This document shows positions 14,727-23,796 of a stretch of DNA of 30,425 nucleotides, piece after piece. The translations under genes and the position numbers were made by a program. The stretch comes from Bacteroidales bacterium (GTDB lineage: Bacteria; Bacteroidota; Bacteroidia; Bacteroidales; Muribaculaceae). A model generated the notes under the pieces. That model ran no database searches. It was given only the letters and a program-made list of their open reading frames with translations, and was not told the DNA's origin. Positions within the stretch are counted from its first letter, which is position 1. Each line of letters starts with the position of its first letter. The stretch spans positions 1 to 30,425 of the forward strand of contig DXXM01000038.1 of the NCBI GenBank assembly GCA_019416285.1. The letters run 5' to 3'.

Positions 14727-16118
14727 TCATCTGTTGCCTGCGAAGCGCAGAGGGAGCGAGCGGTCGGGCTCGAAGTGGCCGTCGGTGAAGGCGGGTCGGC
14801 CGTTGACCATCGTGAGGCGTATGGAGTGGCCGAGGCTCATTCCGGCCAGGGGTGTCCAGCCGCAGCGACCGGCTACGTCGGAGTCGCTGACCTTGGCGGC
14901 TTGTCCGGCGGGGAGCTTTTCGACCAGGACGAGGTCGGCGTAGTAGCCGGGGCGGATGAATCCGCGGCGGTCGATGCCGAAGATGCGGGCCGGGTTGTGG
15001 GCCATGAGCTCCACGATGCGCTCGGGCCCGAGGGTGTCGAGCTCTGATTCGGTGTCGAGGAGCTCGAGCATGGCGCGGAGCGAGAACTGGACCATCGGCA
15101 TGCCGGAGGCGGCGGTCAGGGCGTCGCCCTCCTTCTGCGCGAGGAGGTGGGGGGCATGGTCGGTGGCTATGGTGTCGATGCAGCCTCCGGGCAGGAGTTC
15201 GCGCAGGAGGGCGATGCGGTCGGAGGCTTCCTTGACGGCGGGATTGCATTTGATGCGGGCGCCAAGGCGGTCGAAGTCGTTGCGGTCGAAGAGGAGATAC
15301 TGGGGGCATGTCTCGGCTGTCACTCTGACGCCGTCGGCCTTGGCCTCGCGGATGAGGGCGAGCTCGTCGGAGGTGGAGATGTGGCAGATGTGGAGACGGG
15401 CGCCGGTGGCGCGTGCGAGTCCGATGGCGCGGCGGGTGGCCTCGACGCAGGCTTCGCGCGGACGGACGTCGGGGTGGCAGCTGACGGGGATGGAGCCGCC
15501 GCACTCGGCGGCGAGCTTTTCGCGGGCGGCGCGGATGATGGCCTCGTCCTCGGCGTGGACGGCGATGATGGTGGGGGCTTCGCGGAAGAGGCGTCCGAGG
15601 GTGTTGCTGTCATCGACGAGCATGTTGCCGGTCGAGGAGCCGAGGAAGAGTTTGATGCCTGCTATGCGGCTATAGTCGGCTGCCAGGAGTTCGGAGAGAT
15701 TGTCGTTGGTGGCGCCGATGAAGAATCCGTAGTTTGCGAGGGAGACTTCGCGGGCGCGGCAGATTTTGTCGTCGACTGCCCGGCGGGTGACTGTGGCGGG
15801 CCGGGTGTTGGGCATGTCGATGTATGATGTGACTCCTCCGGCCACTGCCGCGTGGCTTTCGGTGTCGATGTCGCCTTTTTCGGTGAGTCCGGGGTCGCGG
15901 AAGTGGACGTGGGTGTCGATGACTCCGGGCATGAGCATGGCACCGCAGCAGTCTATGTTGCGGTGAGCTTTTTTCATCATCTCCTCGAGCGAACCGGGTC
16001 CTTCGGCGGGAAGGTCGGCTTCGGCGCCTGTCCGGACTATAAATTCGCCCTCGGTCATGACGTAACCGCGGTAGCGCTGTCCTTCGTTGACTATTTCGGC
16101 GTTGTAGAGGAGGGTCAT
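14727..16118 (-). CDS. pyrC: Dihydroorotase
   Basis: 463-aa amidohydrolase closing carbamoyl-aspartate to dihydroorotate in pyrimidine synthesis. Zinc and catalytic residues are visible: H70 and H72 in DTHVHFRDPG, K156 in GIKLFLGSSTG, H188 (AVHAEDE), H246 (HICHIST) and D320 in IATDHAPH. The substrate-binding arginine is in the HFRDPG motif, and NPAVKEASDR follows the usual family order. Length fits the class I bacterial enzymes. The gene lies 102 bp after the DPM1-like glycosyltransferase on the same strand. The gap between them holds a 7-bp repeat. Confidence 0.95.
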   Translation of the reverse strand: MTLLYNAEIVNEGQRYRGYVMTEGEFIVRTGAEADLPAEGPGSLEEMMKKAHRNIDCCGAMLMPGVIDTHVHFRDPGLTEKGDIDTESHAAVAGGVTSYIDMPNTRPATVTRRAVDDKICRAREVSLANYGFFIGATNDNLSELLAADYSRIAGIKLFLGSSTGNMLVDDSNTLGRLFREAPTIIAVHAEDEAIIRAAREKLAAECGGSIPVSCHPDVRPREACVEATRRAIGLARATGARLHICHISTSDELALIREAKADGVRVTAETCPQYLLFDRNDFDRLGARIKCNPAVKEASDRIALLRELLPGGCIDTIATDHAPHLLAQKEGDALTAASGMPMVQFSLRAMLELLDTESELDTLGPERIVELMAHNPARIFGIDRRGFIRPGYYADLVLVEKLPAGQAAKVSDSDVAGRCGWTPLAGMSLGHSIRLTMVNGRPAFTDGHFEPDRSLPLRFAGNR

Positions 16119-16122
16119 GGGG

Positions 16123-16226
16123 AGTTGAAAGTTGAGAGTTTAGAGTTTAAAGTTTTCGGGGTGATTTCGGACAGATATGTTGCTTTTCGGTTTCTGTTCT
16201 TTAAATCTTAAACCTAAACCTTAAAC
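16123..16226. repeat. Two facing arrays of a 7-bp repeat (AGTTTAR-like)
   Basis: In the gap between the glycosyltransferase and pyrC, 16123-16157 holds five 7-bp units (AGTTGAA, AGTTGAG, AGTTTAG, AGTTTAA, AGTTTTC). 16199-16226 holds four units of the reverse-complement type (CTTTAAA, TCTTAAA, CCTAAAC, CTTAAAC). The inner halves pair at about 13 of 15 positions, so the transcript could form a hairpin around a ~40-nt centre. The right array overlaps the glycosyltransferase stop codon. Confidence 0.75.
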
Positions 16227-16973
16227 TGTATCATATTTCGTGAAGATGCTGGAGAGTTTGAGGCGGAGGACGCCGAAGAAGCCTTCGCTGAATATACCGG
16301 AGCTCATTTTGGATGTGCCGAGGACGCGGTTGACGAAGATTATCGGGACTTCGACGATTTTGAATCCGTATTTGTAGGCGAGAAATTTCATCTCTATCTG
16401 GAAGGCGTAGCCTTTGAAGCGGATTTTGTCGAGGGGGAGTTTGCGGAGCACTCGGCGGCGGTAGCAGACGAATCCGGCGGTGGCGTCGTTGATGGGCATG
16501 CCGGTGACGATGCGGACGTAGCGCGAGGCGTAGAACGACATGAGGACGCGTCCCATCGGCCAGTTGACCACATTGACGCCGGTGACGTAGCGTGAGCCTA
16601 TGGCGACATCGGCGCCCTGGCTGGCGCAGGCGTCGTAGAGTTTCAGCAGGTCGTCGGGGTTGTGGGAGAAATCGGCGTCCATCTCGAAAACGTATTCATA
16701 GTCATGTTCGAGGGCCCATTTGAAGCCGGCTATGTAGGCTGTGCCGAGGCCGAGTTTGCCGGCGCGCTGGAGGAGGTGGAGCCGGTCGGGATATTGCTTC
16801 TGAAGGTCTTTGACTATGTCGGCTGTGCCGTCGGGGGAGTTGTCGTCGATTATAAGAATGTGGAAATTTCGGGGCAGTGAGAATACTGCCTCGATGATGG
16901 CGGCTACATTTTCCCTCTCGTTGTAGGTAGGGATAATGACCACGCTATCAACGGTCATCTGTTCGGACTGCAT
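16221..16973 (-). CDS. Polyprenol monophosphomannose synthase-like glycosyltransferase (GT2, DPM1 type)
   Basis: 250-aa family 2 glycosyltransferase. The fold's motifs are present: IPTYNERENV near the N-terminus, DDNSPDGT (43-50), GKLGLGTAYIAGF and the metal-binding block EMDADFSH (97-104), followed by GSRYV and the acceptor region DATAGFVCYRR. This matches enzymes that move mannose from GDP-mannose onto a polyprenyl phosphate carrier, giving a lipid-linked donor for glycosylation at the periplasmic face. There is no C-terminal membrane domain, as in the soluble DPM1 form. The sugar and lipid are inferred from family only. A second ATG lies at residue 6. It has a good promoter at 17008-17040. 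Confidence 0.92.
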   Translation of the reverse strand: MQSEQMTVDSVVIIPTYNERENVAAIIEAVFSLPRNFHILIIDDNSPDGTADIVKDLQKQYPDRLHLLQRAGKLGLGTAYIAGFKWALEHDYEYVFEMDADFSHNPDDLLKLYDACASQGADVAIGSRYVTGVNVVNWPMGRVLMSFYASRYVRIVTGMPINDATAGFVCYRRRVLRKLPLDKIRFKGYAFQIEMKFLAYKYGFKIVEVPIIFVNRVLGTSKMSSGIFSEGFFGVLRLKLSSIFTKYDTV

Positions 16974-17007
16974 TGTTGTGTCAGGCCATTTGTGAATTAT
17001 TCTGTTG

Positions 17008-17040
17008 CAAAATTAGTGATTTAAGTTTGTGTAATCCAAA
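17008..17040 (-). promoter_or_regulatory. Promoter of the DPM1-like glycosyltransferase gene
   Basis: Minus-strand TTTG (plus 17037-17040), 21 bp spacing, then TAATTTTG (plus 17008-17015) match both boxes of the Bacteroidota housekeeping promoter. The predicted leader is about 28 nt. Confidence 0.65.
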
Positions 17041-17133
17041 TTATGAGGGAAAAATCGGAGAAAAAATAAAAAAGAGAAGTAAATGAAGAAAAAAATCAGG
17101 AAGATTGAACTCCGGAATGTTGGAAATATTTAG

Positions 17134-17141
17134 TATCTTTG
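17134..17141 (+). promoter_or_regulatory. Candidate -7 box of the DUF4160/DUF2442 operon
   Basis: TATCTTTG fits TAnnTTTG and lies about 57 bp before the first ATG. The -33 region is not clear. Confidence 0.45.
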
Positions 17142-17197
17142 TAATATTAAACCATTGAACCCTCTCCTCCGCTATTGGTCAGTTAGCTTTCCTTAGA

Positions 17198-17467
17198 ATG
17201 TTTTTGTTGGTCTCGATTCCGACAGATATCAATGATAACCGGCGTCATGTGCATGTTTTTAAACGAAATTCACGACATCTGCGTTCATTGGCTAAAATAT
17301 GGATTGAAAGTAATGGCGTGAAGTGTGTGGAGATTGCCGAGTCGGAACTATCCGGGAGAGAGAATGAAATGCTTGTCGGAGCAATCGAAAGGAACTGGGA
17401 TTATATCAATGCCCAGATAACCAAAGCTTTTAACGGTGAAAAGACAAGAGTCAAGGAAATTAAATAA
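17198..17467 (+). CDS. DUF4160-like small protein
   Basis: 89-aa soluble protein. The histidine block RRHVHVF (near residues 15-21) and the ending WDYINAQITKAFNGEKT resemble the DUF4160 family, whose members carry an HxH segment near the N-terminus and whose activity is unknown. No signal peptide or membrane helix. The gene is 8 bp from a DUF2442-like gene. In many bacteria these two families occur as adjacent pairs, an arrangement resembling type II toxin-antitoxin modules, but that role is not established and I only infer it. Which member would be the toxin cannot be decided from sequence. Confidence 0.7.
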   Translation: MFLLVSIPTDINDNRRHVHVFKRNSRHLRSLAKIWIESNGVKCVEIAESELSGRENEMLVGAIERNWDYINAQITKAFNGEKTRVKEIK

Positions 17468-17475
17468 ATTGAATC

Positions 17476-17715
17476 ATGTGTAGATTACAGAATCTGAATG
17501 TCGGCATCAAAAGCCTTGATTTTGTGTCGCGGCGCGGCAAGATGGCCGTCAAGTTAAGTGACGGGCGTGAGATGATTGTGCCCCTGTCGATGTTTCCTGA
17601 TATAAAGAGGCTCTCAGTAAAGGACCGTCAGGACTGGATGGTGCTTGATGATCAGTTTTTTACTTTCGCTCATCTCAGCAAGGTCTTTTCAATACAGGAT
17701 CTTTTTAAGCTGTGA
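17476..17715 (+). CDS. DUF2442-like small protein
   Basis: 79-aa protein with the DUF2442 pattern: a beta-rich N-terminal half (MAVKLSDGREMIVPLSMFPDIKRLS) in which an operator-like 'use this as a protein-binding module' fold is usual, and a W-containing middle (DRQDWMVLDD). The C-terminus FSIQDLFKL is short; longer family members often carry an extra DNA-binding segment that is not obvious here. It follows the DUF4160-like gene by 8 bp and ends 30 bp before a terminator, so the two form a complete bicistronic unit. Confidence 0.72.
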   Translation: MCRLQNLNVGIKSLDFVSRRGKMAVKLSDGREMIVPLSMFPDIKRLSVKDRQDWMVLDDQFFTFAHLSKVFSIQDLFKL

Positions 17716-17745
17716 TTTTTCAGTGGTTTGAACACTGAATAATAT

Positions 17746-17771
17746 AAAGGCGTCCGGAAGGATGCCTTTTT
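17746..17771 (+). terminator. Intrinsic terminator after the DUF2442-like gene
   Basis: AAAGGCGTCC and GGATGCCTTT form a 10-bp stem with one G-T pair and a 4-6 nt loop. The T-rich tail TTTTTG follows. Confidence 0.85.
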
Positions 17772-17798
17772 GTTTTGATAGTGGTTTTGGTTTAGGGA

Positions 17799-17912
17799 AA
17801 TAGGAGTAATGGGAGGAATAGGAGTAATAGGAATAGGAGTAATAGGGGTGGTTGGGCAAATGAGTCAAATGGGGCAAATTAGTCTAATTGGGCTAATCTG
17901 AGTAATGAATGA
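17799..17912. repeat. Degenerate 9-bp tandem repeat, locus 1 (about 12 units)
   Basis: Successive units begin with AAT: AATAGGAGT, AATGGGAGG, AATAGGAGT, a 6-bp short unit, AATAGGAGT, AATAGGGGT, GGTTGGGCA, AATGAGTCA, AATGGGGCA, AATTAGTCT, AATTGGGCT, AATCTGAGT, AATGAATGA. The consensus is close to AATnGGnnT. It lies outside the terminators of both neighbouring transcripts. Confidence 0.85.
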
Positions 17913-17936
17913 AAGCTGAAAGCGGCCGGGGGCTTG

Positions 17937-17976
17937 AAAAAAATGGCAGCCGGAACGGGGGATGTCCGGCTGCCAT
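17937..17976 (-). terminator. Intrinsic terminator of SusCD unit 1
   Basis: A perfect 12-bp stem (ATGGCAGCCGGA with TCCGGCTGCCAT, plus 17943-17954 and 17965-17976) is followed on the minus strand by seven T. An equivalent hairpin follows unit 2. Confidence 0.92.
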
Positions 17977-17998
17977 CAGCCTATTTATTTTAGGGTGC

Positions 17999-18093
17999 CT
18001 TGGCTTCTGCTCACGCAGAGTGCTTCGGGCCCGTGTCTAACTAGGATTTTTTACATCATGTTGTTAGACCAATGTCCGCGGCGAACATTTTTT
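17999..18093. other. Conserved structured element after susD copy 1 (copy A)
   Basis: About 86 bp match the element at 23962-24085 at roughly 93% identity by eye, higher than the flanking susD genes. It contains the hairpin CTGC-TCAC-GCAG (18007-18018), a long-range pair GTCTAAC (18035-18041) with GTTAGAC (18063-18069), and at 18071-18093 a short imperfect hairpin followed by six T on the plus strand. On the minus strand it would be part of the SusCD mRNA 3' untranslated region; on the plus strand it would end like a small RNA. Strand is not decided and no Rfam family is recognised. Confidence 0.6.
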
Positions 18094-18122
18094 CTTTGTT
18101 TTATGAAATTTCTGTTATCTCG

Positions 18123-20204
18123 TTATTCGATTCCGTCGAGGCCGGAGCTTGCGGTCTGGCCATAGCCGTTGTCACCGTATTCCTCTGCATTGAGGATAGT
18201 TGAGAGGAAGTCTGCGGAAACAGGACGGTTGTACATGTACGGTTTGAATGATTTGGCTGCGCGTACGTTATATTTAGCCAGACGGGTTTCGAAAGCGTTG
18301 TGACGCTTGAGGAGGAGCCAGCGTGAGAACTCTCCGCACAGTTCACGAGCCCATTCGTCAAAGATATCGTCTTCAGTTGCATTTGCAAGTTTCCAGGTGC
18401 TTTCAGCTGCCCCAGGGCGCGCTGCACGCTGACGGAGCACGTTGAGGTAGTCAGCAGCCTTGCCCCCGTTGCCGAGCATCTGCTCTGCTTCGGCCGCAAT
18501 GAGGTACATTTCAGCCATACGCATGATATAGACATCACCTGTCTTACGCTGGAGGTTATTGCCGACGAAGCAACCATCATAAGACCAGTTGAACTTGATG
18601 AGAGCGGGACCGGATGCGGGGTTAGTCTCTCCATTACCGATTGCCGGGGGATTACCGGCCTCTGAACCAAATGCGGTGTTGCCATAAGGGAGTCCGTTTG
18701 AACCGTAGAGATCGCTGAGAACAACGACTACATAAGGACATTTGGCCTTGTCCGCAGCCGACAGGGGTTCATGAACATAGACGGTGTTGAAACGGTTGTC
18801 ATCAAGAGCGATAGGATAGGGAATAGCAAGAGCTTTTGTGGTAGCGCTGTAACCTTCCTGATTGATTTGAGCAGCTGATGAGGGAACTTTGAGTAGCTTA
18901 CTCTTGTCGTTGCCAGTATAATCTTTAGGCCAAATTGAGGCTGCATACTGGTTGCCACCGCCAAATGTTGAGTTTGTGGCGTTGCAATCAACATAAGGAT
19001 AGATTATTTCACCAACATGCGATAAATCTATTCCATATTTATTGCATAAAGTTTCTGTTAAAGTTATCTGAGCACTTTGTCTTGTAACCCATCCGGGCTG
19101 TTCCATTGACCATTCATTCCAGGCATGACCAAAAGAGTATTCCCAACGGCGGTCCCACTTGGGGTTGAAGCAGTACATGAGATATTTCGAAGGTTGCCAA
19201 AGCTGGGAATTCTGACGACCGTAGAAATAGCCTTTATCACTGGGCTTGTGATTCTTAACAAAGAATTCTTCGTAGAAACCGCAGGTAGTGTAGCCTAAAA
19301 GAAGGTTGTTGTGGGGAGACTTTGAATAGGCATCCTTGAAAGCATCAGAGCCAGCAGCAACAAAAAGTGATTCGCGGTTGGTTCGGTTGTTGGCATCAGC
19401 CCACATATCGGCGATATCAGTGTAGAGGTGAGCACCGTAGGCTCCGGCATTATTGATGAGATCCTCGGCTGTCTCAGCAGCAAGTTTCCAGTATTTCTCG
19501 GCATCACCATATTTCTGACCGAGGCCTGCGCGCTGCGCATAGGCACGTGCGAGAAGGCCGATAGCAGTTTTTTTTGTAACGCGGGCACGGTTATTTTCAT
19601 ATGGTTCAACACTGAGTACCGGAATAGCCTCTTTTAAATCTTTCTCTATCTGGTCATAGAAATCTTTTTCGCTGTTACGCTTGGGGCGGAGGGCAATGTT
19701 GCCGCTCAATGCCGCACTCGGCTCCATATTAAGAGTTACTGGACCAAAGTTTGCGACAAGGAGATAATTATAGAAAGCGCGCAGAGTCTTGGTCTCGGCG
19801 ACAAGCTGAGCCACTACATCAGGATCTCCATCAACGAGGGAATTTGCCTGGTCAATCACAGTGTTGCAATTGGTAATCATTGAGTTCGCTTGTTTCCAAA
19901 CGTCTTTTGTACAAGCATAGTCGGGAGTAAAGCTCTCATAGTTCAATAACTGCTGCCATGCTTCGACATTGCCTTTTGCAACCCAAAGGTCTGTTCCGGT
20001 TTCGGCGGCTACCAGCCAGCTATAAGATGAATAAAGCTGTTCAGCGAGTGAAGAATATGAAAATGCCTGGAGACACTTCCATGTCGCAAAGCTTTTCAAA
20101 GACGCATCTCCGGCCGAAGGATTGTCCTCGGTAAGCTCGCAGGAGGTAAATAAGCCTGCGATAGCCAGCATGGGGAGAGCGATATTTTTAATATATCTTT
20201 TCAT
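18123..20204 (-). CDS. SusD-family glycan-binding lipoprotein, copy 1
   Basis: 693-aa surface lipoprotein that caps a SusC-type transporter and presents a nutrient, usually an oligosaccharide. The lipoprotein signal (MKRYIKNIALPMLAIAGLFTSC) puts the lipidated cysteine at C22. Family features include the helical repeat start (DVWKQANSMITNCNTVIDQA), TLRAFYNYLLVANFGPV, KKTAIGLLARAYAQRAGLG and the C-terminal MRMAEMYLIAAEAEQMLGNG plus LNVLRQRAA. At 693 aa it is longer than classical SusD (~550). It ends in the same EYGDNGYGQTASSG block as copy 2. The gene contains an in-frame A8 tract (plus 19568-19575) absent from copy 2. It starts 22 bp after the susC copy 1 stop, so it probably shares that transcript. 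Confidence 0.95.
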   Translation of the reverse strand: MKRYIKNIALPMLAIAGLFTSCELTEDNPSAGDASLKSFATWKCLQAFSYSSLAEQLYSSYSWLVAAETGTDLWVAKGNVEAWQQLLNYESFTPDYACTKDVWKQANSMITNCNTVIDQANSLVDGDPDVVAQLVAETKTLRAFYNYLLVANFGPVTLNMEPSAALSGNIALRPKRNSEKDFYDQIEKDLKEAIPVLSVEPYENNRARVTKKTAIGLLARAYAQRAGLGQKYGDAEKYWKLAAETAEDLINNAGAYGAHLYTDIADMWADANNRTNRESLFVAAGSDAFKDAYSKSPHNNLLLGYTTCGFYEEFFVKNHKPSDKGYFYGRQNSQLWQPSKYLMYCFNPKWDRRWEYSFGHAWNEWSMEQPGWVTRQSAQITLTETLCNKYGIDLSHVGEIIYPYVDCNATNSTFGGGNQYAASIWPKDYTGNDKSKLLKVPSSAAQINQEGYSATTKALAIPYPIALDDNRFNTVYVHEPLSAADKAKCPYVVVVLSDLYGSNGLPYGNTAFGSEAGNPPAIGNGETNPASGPALIKFNWSYDGCFVGNNLQRKTGDVYIMRMAEMYLIAAEAEQMLGNGGKAADYLNVLRQRAARPGAAESTWKLANATEDDIFDEWARELCGEFSRWLLLKRHNAFETRLAKYNVRAAKSFKPYMYNRPVSADFLSTILNAEEYGDNGYGQTASSGLDGIE

Positions 20205-20226
20205 TGTTGATATTCTGAAATTAAGG

Positions 20227-23200
20227 TTAGAAAGATACGTTCAGACCAAATACGAGCTGACGGGTAAGGGGGAAGTTGAATGAGCCGTTCATTTCGGGGT
20301 CGTATCCCTTAAGGAACTTGCTATTGGCATGAACAAGAGGATTGGTGATGGTTCCGTAAAGACGGAGATGGCTTATGCCAATCTTTGAGCATGCAAGATT
20401 GGGAAGTGTATAACCCAAAGTGATGTTCTTAATTTTGAAGAAAGAACCATCAACCCAATAACGGGCTTCATGTCCCGGGGCTTTCTGCCAATCGCGTGAA
20501 GCGTCAAGTGCGGGGAAGTCGTTAGACGGATTTTCGGGTGTCCAGTAGTTGAAGTGTTCGGGGAAACTACCGCCTACATCCTTGTACCAACCCATCGGAT
20601 CATACTTGAACATCTGACCATTACGCCAATACATGTAAACGCTAAGGTCGAACCACTTCCATGTGAATGTGTTCTGGAAACCGAGCGACCAGTCAGGAGA
20701 GTTATGACCGATGATTACACGGTCATCAGCATTGTAGGTATAGGGGTTTTCTGCGTCAAATGTGCGGGTCTCGATGGTTCCATCCTCAAGCTCATATGTT
20801 TTTTCGAAAACGCCATCGCTGACTTTGCGCATATTGGGAACTTTGATTTTCAAGTCACCGGGACGACGGCCAAAGGCTGCCGCATCTGCTTCCTGTCCTA
20901 ATTGCCATATACCACCGAATTCATAACTACGGAACGAATTTACGGGGTCGCCGACATGGAGGCAGTAGTCGCCATTGTCAATATATTCGGCTGCACCTTC
21001 GCCAAGAGAAGTTACTTTTTCTTTATTGGTTGAGAACGTAAGAGTGGATGTCCAGGAGAAGTCCTGATTTTGGAAATTATGAGTCGTGAGCGAGAGCTCA
21101 AAACCTTGGTTCTTTGTCTTTGCAATGTTACGATTGATGACAAAAGGAGTTTTTGAATCATAACCACCATTAGTGATAGGAACTGTCTGTTTCCATATTA
21201 CGTCATCAGTGTTAGTGATATAATATTCGGCTGCAAGGTCAATTCTGTTATTGAAAAGACCAAGATCGAGACCTATGTTCCAGCTCTTTGAACGTTCCCA
21301 GGTAAGAGTGGGGTTAGAAAGAATCTGAGGGAATTTAGCAATATCAATAATCTGGTCACCTATACCAAGTTGGCTTGTGGTAAGGATTGACCAGGAATCA
21401 TAAGGTTTGATACCGGCAGCACCGGTTTCACCATAGCCTACACGAAGTTTGAGGTTATTGAGATAGCCACGGGTTGATTCCATGAAGTTTTCATCGGAAA
21501 TACGCCAGCCTGCTGAGAAAGCGGGGAAAGTAGCCCAGTGCTTGCCTGCTGCAAGGCGTGAGTCACCGTCACGGCGTACAGATGCCGAGAAGAGGTATTT
21601 GCCCATGAGGGTGTAGTTAAGACGGGCTACATAACCCATGCGTTTGTGCATTGTGTAGCCTGAGCCGATTACGGGTGAACCAGTGGCTGTTCCCATATTG
21701 GTCCAGTACATTGTGTTGGATGGGATACCGGTGTTGTAGAGTGAAGAATTTTCGTCCTGAGTGGATGACCATGAGGTTACGCCGGTGATGGTGAATTCGT
21801 GAATGTCGGCAAGTTTGAAGTTATAGGTAAGAATATTTTCCCAAGTGTAACCCCAGCTGCGAGAATTTTTGATTTCTGCATTGGTAAGCGACGGGTCTGT
21901 GAAGTTGGGGTCCTGTGCTCCGACACCTGCGTTTACAAAATATTCATATGATTTATATCCGACATATTTGTTTCCTGTGGTATAGTGGAAGTTACCACTG
22001 AGACGGGATTCGAGTGTCAGACCCTTGATTGGATTGATTCGGACATAAGGCTGTACGTAAAGTCGGAGGTTGCTCGGATTATTGCGATAGACATCCTGGT
22101 CACGATTGAGAAGCAGGTTCACGAGGTTTGCATTGTCAACCAAAGGAAGCGGGTTCAAATTCCCGTTTTCATCGTAAAGAGTACCGAATGGATCTGCCAT
22201 CAAACCGCGATCAAGACGACAAGTCGTGGTGTTTCGGTTGGTGTAAGAAGCCTGAACATGTACACCGCCGGTTAGCCAATTGTTGAGTTTGGTGGTAAGG
22301 CGGATTGACGTCGAGTAAACCTTGTAGTTGTCGTTCTTGTACTGTCCGTTTTCATCGGAGTAGTTGAGTGAGAAGTAGGCCTGAGTCTTTTCAGAACCGC
22401 CCGAGAGAGAGAGTGAGTAGTTCTGAGTGAGACCTGTGCCAAGAAGCTCGTCAACCCAGTCGATTGTCTGACCATTGGCAAGAGCTTCTTTGTAAGCGTT
22501 GAGGACTGAGTCATCCTGTATTGTACCGCTATATTTCTGAGCGAGTTCGCGGGTGTAGATGTTCTTCTCGGGAGAGTTCATCTTCGGTGTGGTTGACCAG
22601 CCGTTGATACCCATATAGGCGTCAAAATTGACACGCATCTTACCTTCCTGACCTTTCTTGGTTGTGATGATGATCACACCGTTGGAGCCTTCAGAACCGT
22701 AGATTGCTGTAGAGGAAGCGTCCTTGAGGACTTCGATGCTCTCGATGTCGTTGGGGTTGATGGTGGCATAGTTGCCGGGCATACCGTCGATGATGAAGAG
22801 CGGGGTACCTGAAGCGGTGATTGAGCGGTTACCGCGGAGCTGAATATTCAGATCTTCTCCTGGCTGACCTGAAGTCTGAGTGATGTCGAGACCAGCAACT
22901 CGGCCCTGAAGAGCCGACATCGGGTTGGACGATGGGGTAAGGGTGATGGTTTCGGCTTTAACTGAGGATACGGCGCCGGTAAGATCACGTTTTTTTACTG
23001 CGCCATAACCGATTACCACTACGTCGTCAAGTACATTGTCGTCGGGCACCATTTTGACGTCAATAGTAGTTCGCCCGTCTACTTTGATAGTCTGAGGTTT
23101 GTAGCCGATGTAAGAGAAATGGAGTGTGGCACCTGCGGGAACGGAGAGTGAAAAGCGGCCGTCGAAGTCGGTTGCGACACCGGTGCTTGAGCCATCCTGA

Positions 23201-23438
23201 AGCACGGACACTCCGATCATCGGGTCTCCGTTTTCGTCAATAACTGTGCCAGTTACTGTGTGTTTTTGGCTAACTATTTGATTTACTGGTAAATACCCCC
23301 CCCGATATTATTGGCGGCGGCATAGCTTGTGATGGCAGTGCCTCCGATGAGGGCTGCCGCAAGCAATCCGCAAGCCAACTTTCTGTCTGCCGGTTGTGCG
23401 CTGTGGATAGCGGGCAGAGATTTTGGTCTCGTTTTCAT
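20227..23438 (-). CDS. SusC-family TonB-dependent transporter, copy 1, out of frame at a poly-G tract
   Basis: The start codon at 23438 opens MKTRPKSLPAIHSAQP..., a signal peptide ending near SYAA. The frame then meets eight G (plus C8, 23296-23303) and is shifted, so translation stops at codon 52 (TAA, 23283-23285). In the other frame the gene continues without a break to 20227 for ~1000 codons: CarboxypepD-like domain (TGTVIDENGDPMIGVSV), TonB box region (LDDVVVIGYG), plug (ALQGRVAGLDITQTSG, LFIIDGMPG, IEVLKDASSTAIYGSEG) and a barrel ending in the BAM signal FGLNVSF. Nine or six G would restore a full-length protein of about 1070 aa, like copy 2. It is thus either a phase-OFF allele or a fresh frameshift pseudogene. 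GC is lower than in copy 2. Confidence 0.9.
23296..23303 (-). repeat. Poly-G (G8) tract in susC copy 1, frame-breaking
   Basis: Eight consecutive C on the plus strand are G8 in the coding strand, just after the signal-peptide codons (ATC-G8-TAT). The frame needs a multiple of three G here, so eight shifts it. Copy 2 has a tract at the same place with a length that keeps the frame. Confidence 0.92.
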
Positions 23439-23527
23439 GATTTTTAGTTAAAAGTGAGTGATATTATTAATATGGTTAAACAAATATGCTAAGTCAAGCG
23501 CAGCGTTGCTTTTTCATATAATTTCGG

Positions 23528-23560
23528 CAAAAGTAATTAAAAAAAAGTTTAACAAAACAA
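23528..23560 (-). promoter_or_regulatory. Promoter of SusCD unit 1
   Basis: Minus-strand TACTTTTG (plus 23528-23535) fits the -7 box. Candidate -33 boxes are TTTG (plus 23553-23556, 17 bp) or TTG (plus 23558-23560, 22 bp); neither spacing is ideal. The predicted leader is about 83 nt, the same as unit 2. Confidence 0.5.
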
Positions 23561-23586
23561 GAAATTTGCTGAAAAAACGCAGAAAA

Positions 23587-23680
23587 TGTCCGAAATATGT
23601 TGCAAAACATGTAAAATCGAGGAGAAATTGTCCGGACACTGTTGGGATAGTGGTAATAATTGTGGTGAAATGTGTCCGGA
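23587..23680 (-). promoter_or_regulatory. Three TGTCCG boxes upstream of SusCD unit 1
   Basis: TGTCCG occurs at 23587, 23629 and 23673, spacings 42 and 44 bp (near four helical turns). The middle box is extended to the perfect 10-bp palindrome TGTCCGGACA (23629-23638). A dyad ATGTT-GCAA-AACAT lies at 23597-23610. The same set, with identical spacing, lies upstream of unit 2, so it is a candidate operator. Confidence 0.5.
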
Positions 23681-23796
23681 GAGATAATGGGCGAAATCGA
23701 AAGAATATGAGGTTATAATGGGGGATGTATAGGGTGATACAGAGATGGGGTTATTGTATGTTTGGGGGATAGTTTGTGTGGTGAATGTGGTTAAAT

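Larger units (their letters stand above)
17716..18122. other. Convergent intergenic region between the DUF2442-like gene and susD copy 1
   Basis: About 400 bp with no gene. In order it contains the plus-strand terminator (17746-17771), the 9-bp repeat array (17799-17912), the minus-strand terminator of SusCD unit 1 (17937-17976) and the conserved structured element (17999-18093). Confidence 0.8.

Noticed and set aside
17799..17912. Possible CRISPR array
   Set aside because: Units are 9 bp, degenerate and without spacers; no cas genes nearby.
23458..23718. 86-codon basic open frame upstream of SusC copy 1
   Set aside because: It overlies promoter, TGTCCG boxes and AT-rich DNA and has no counterpart upstream of SusC copy 2.
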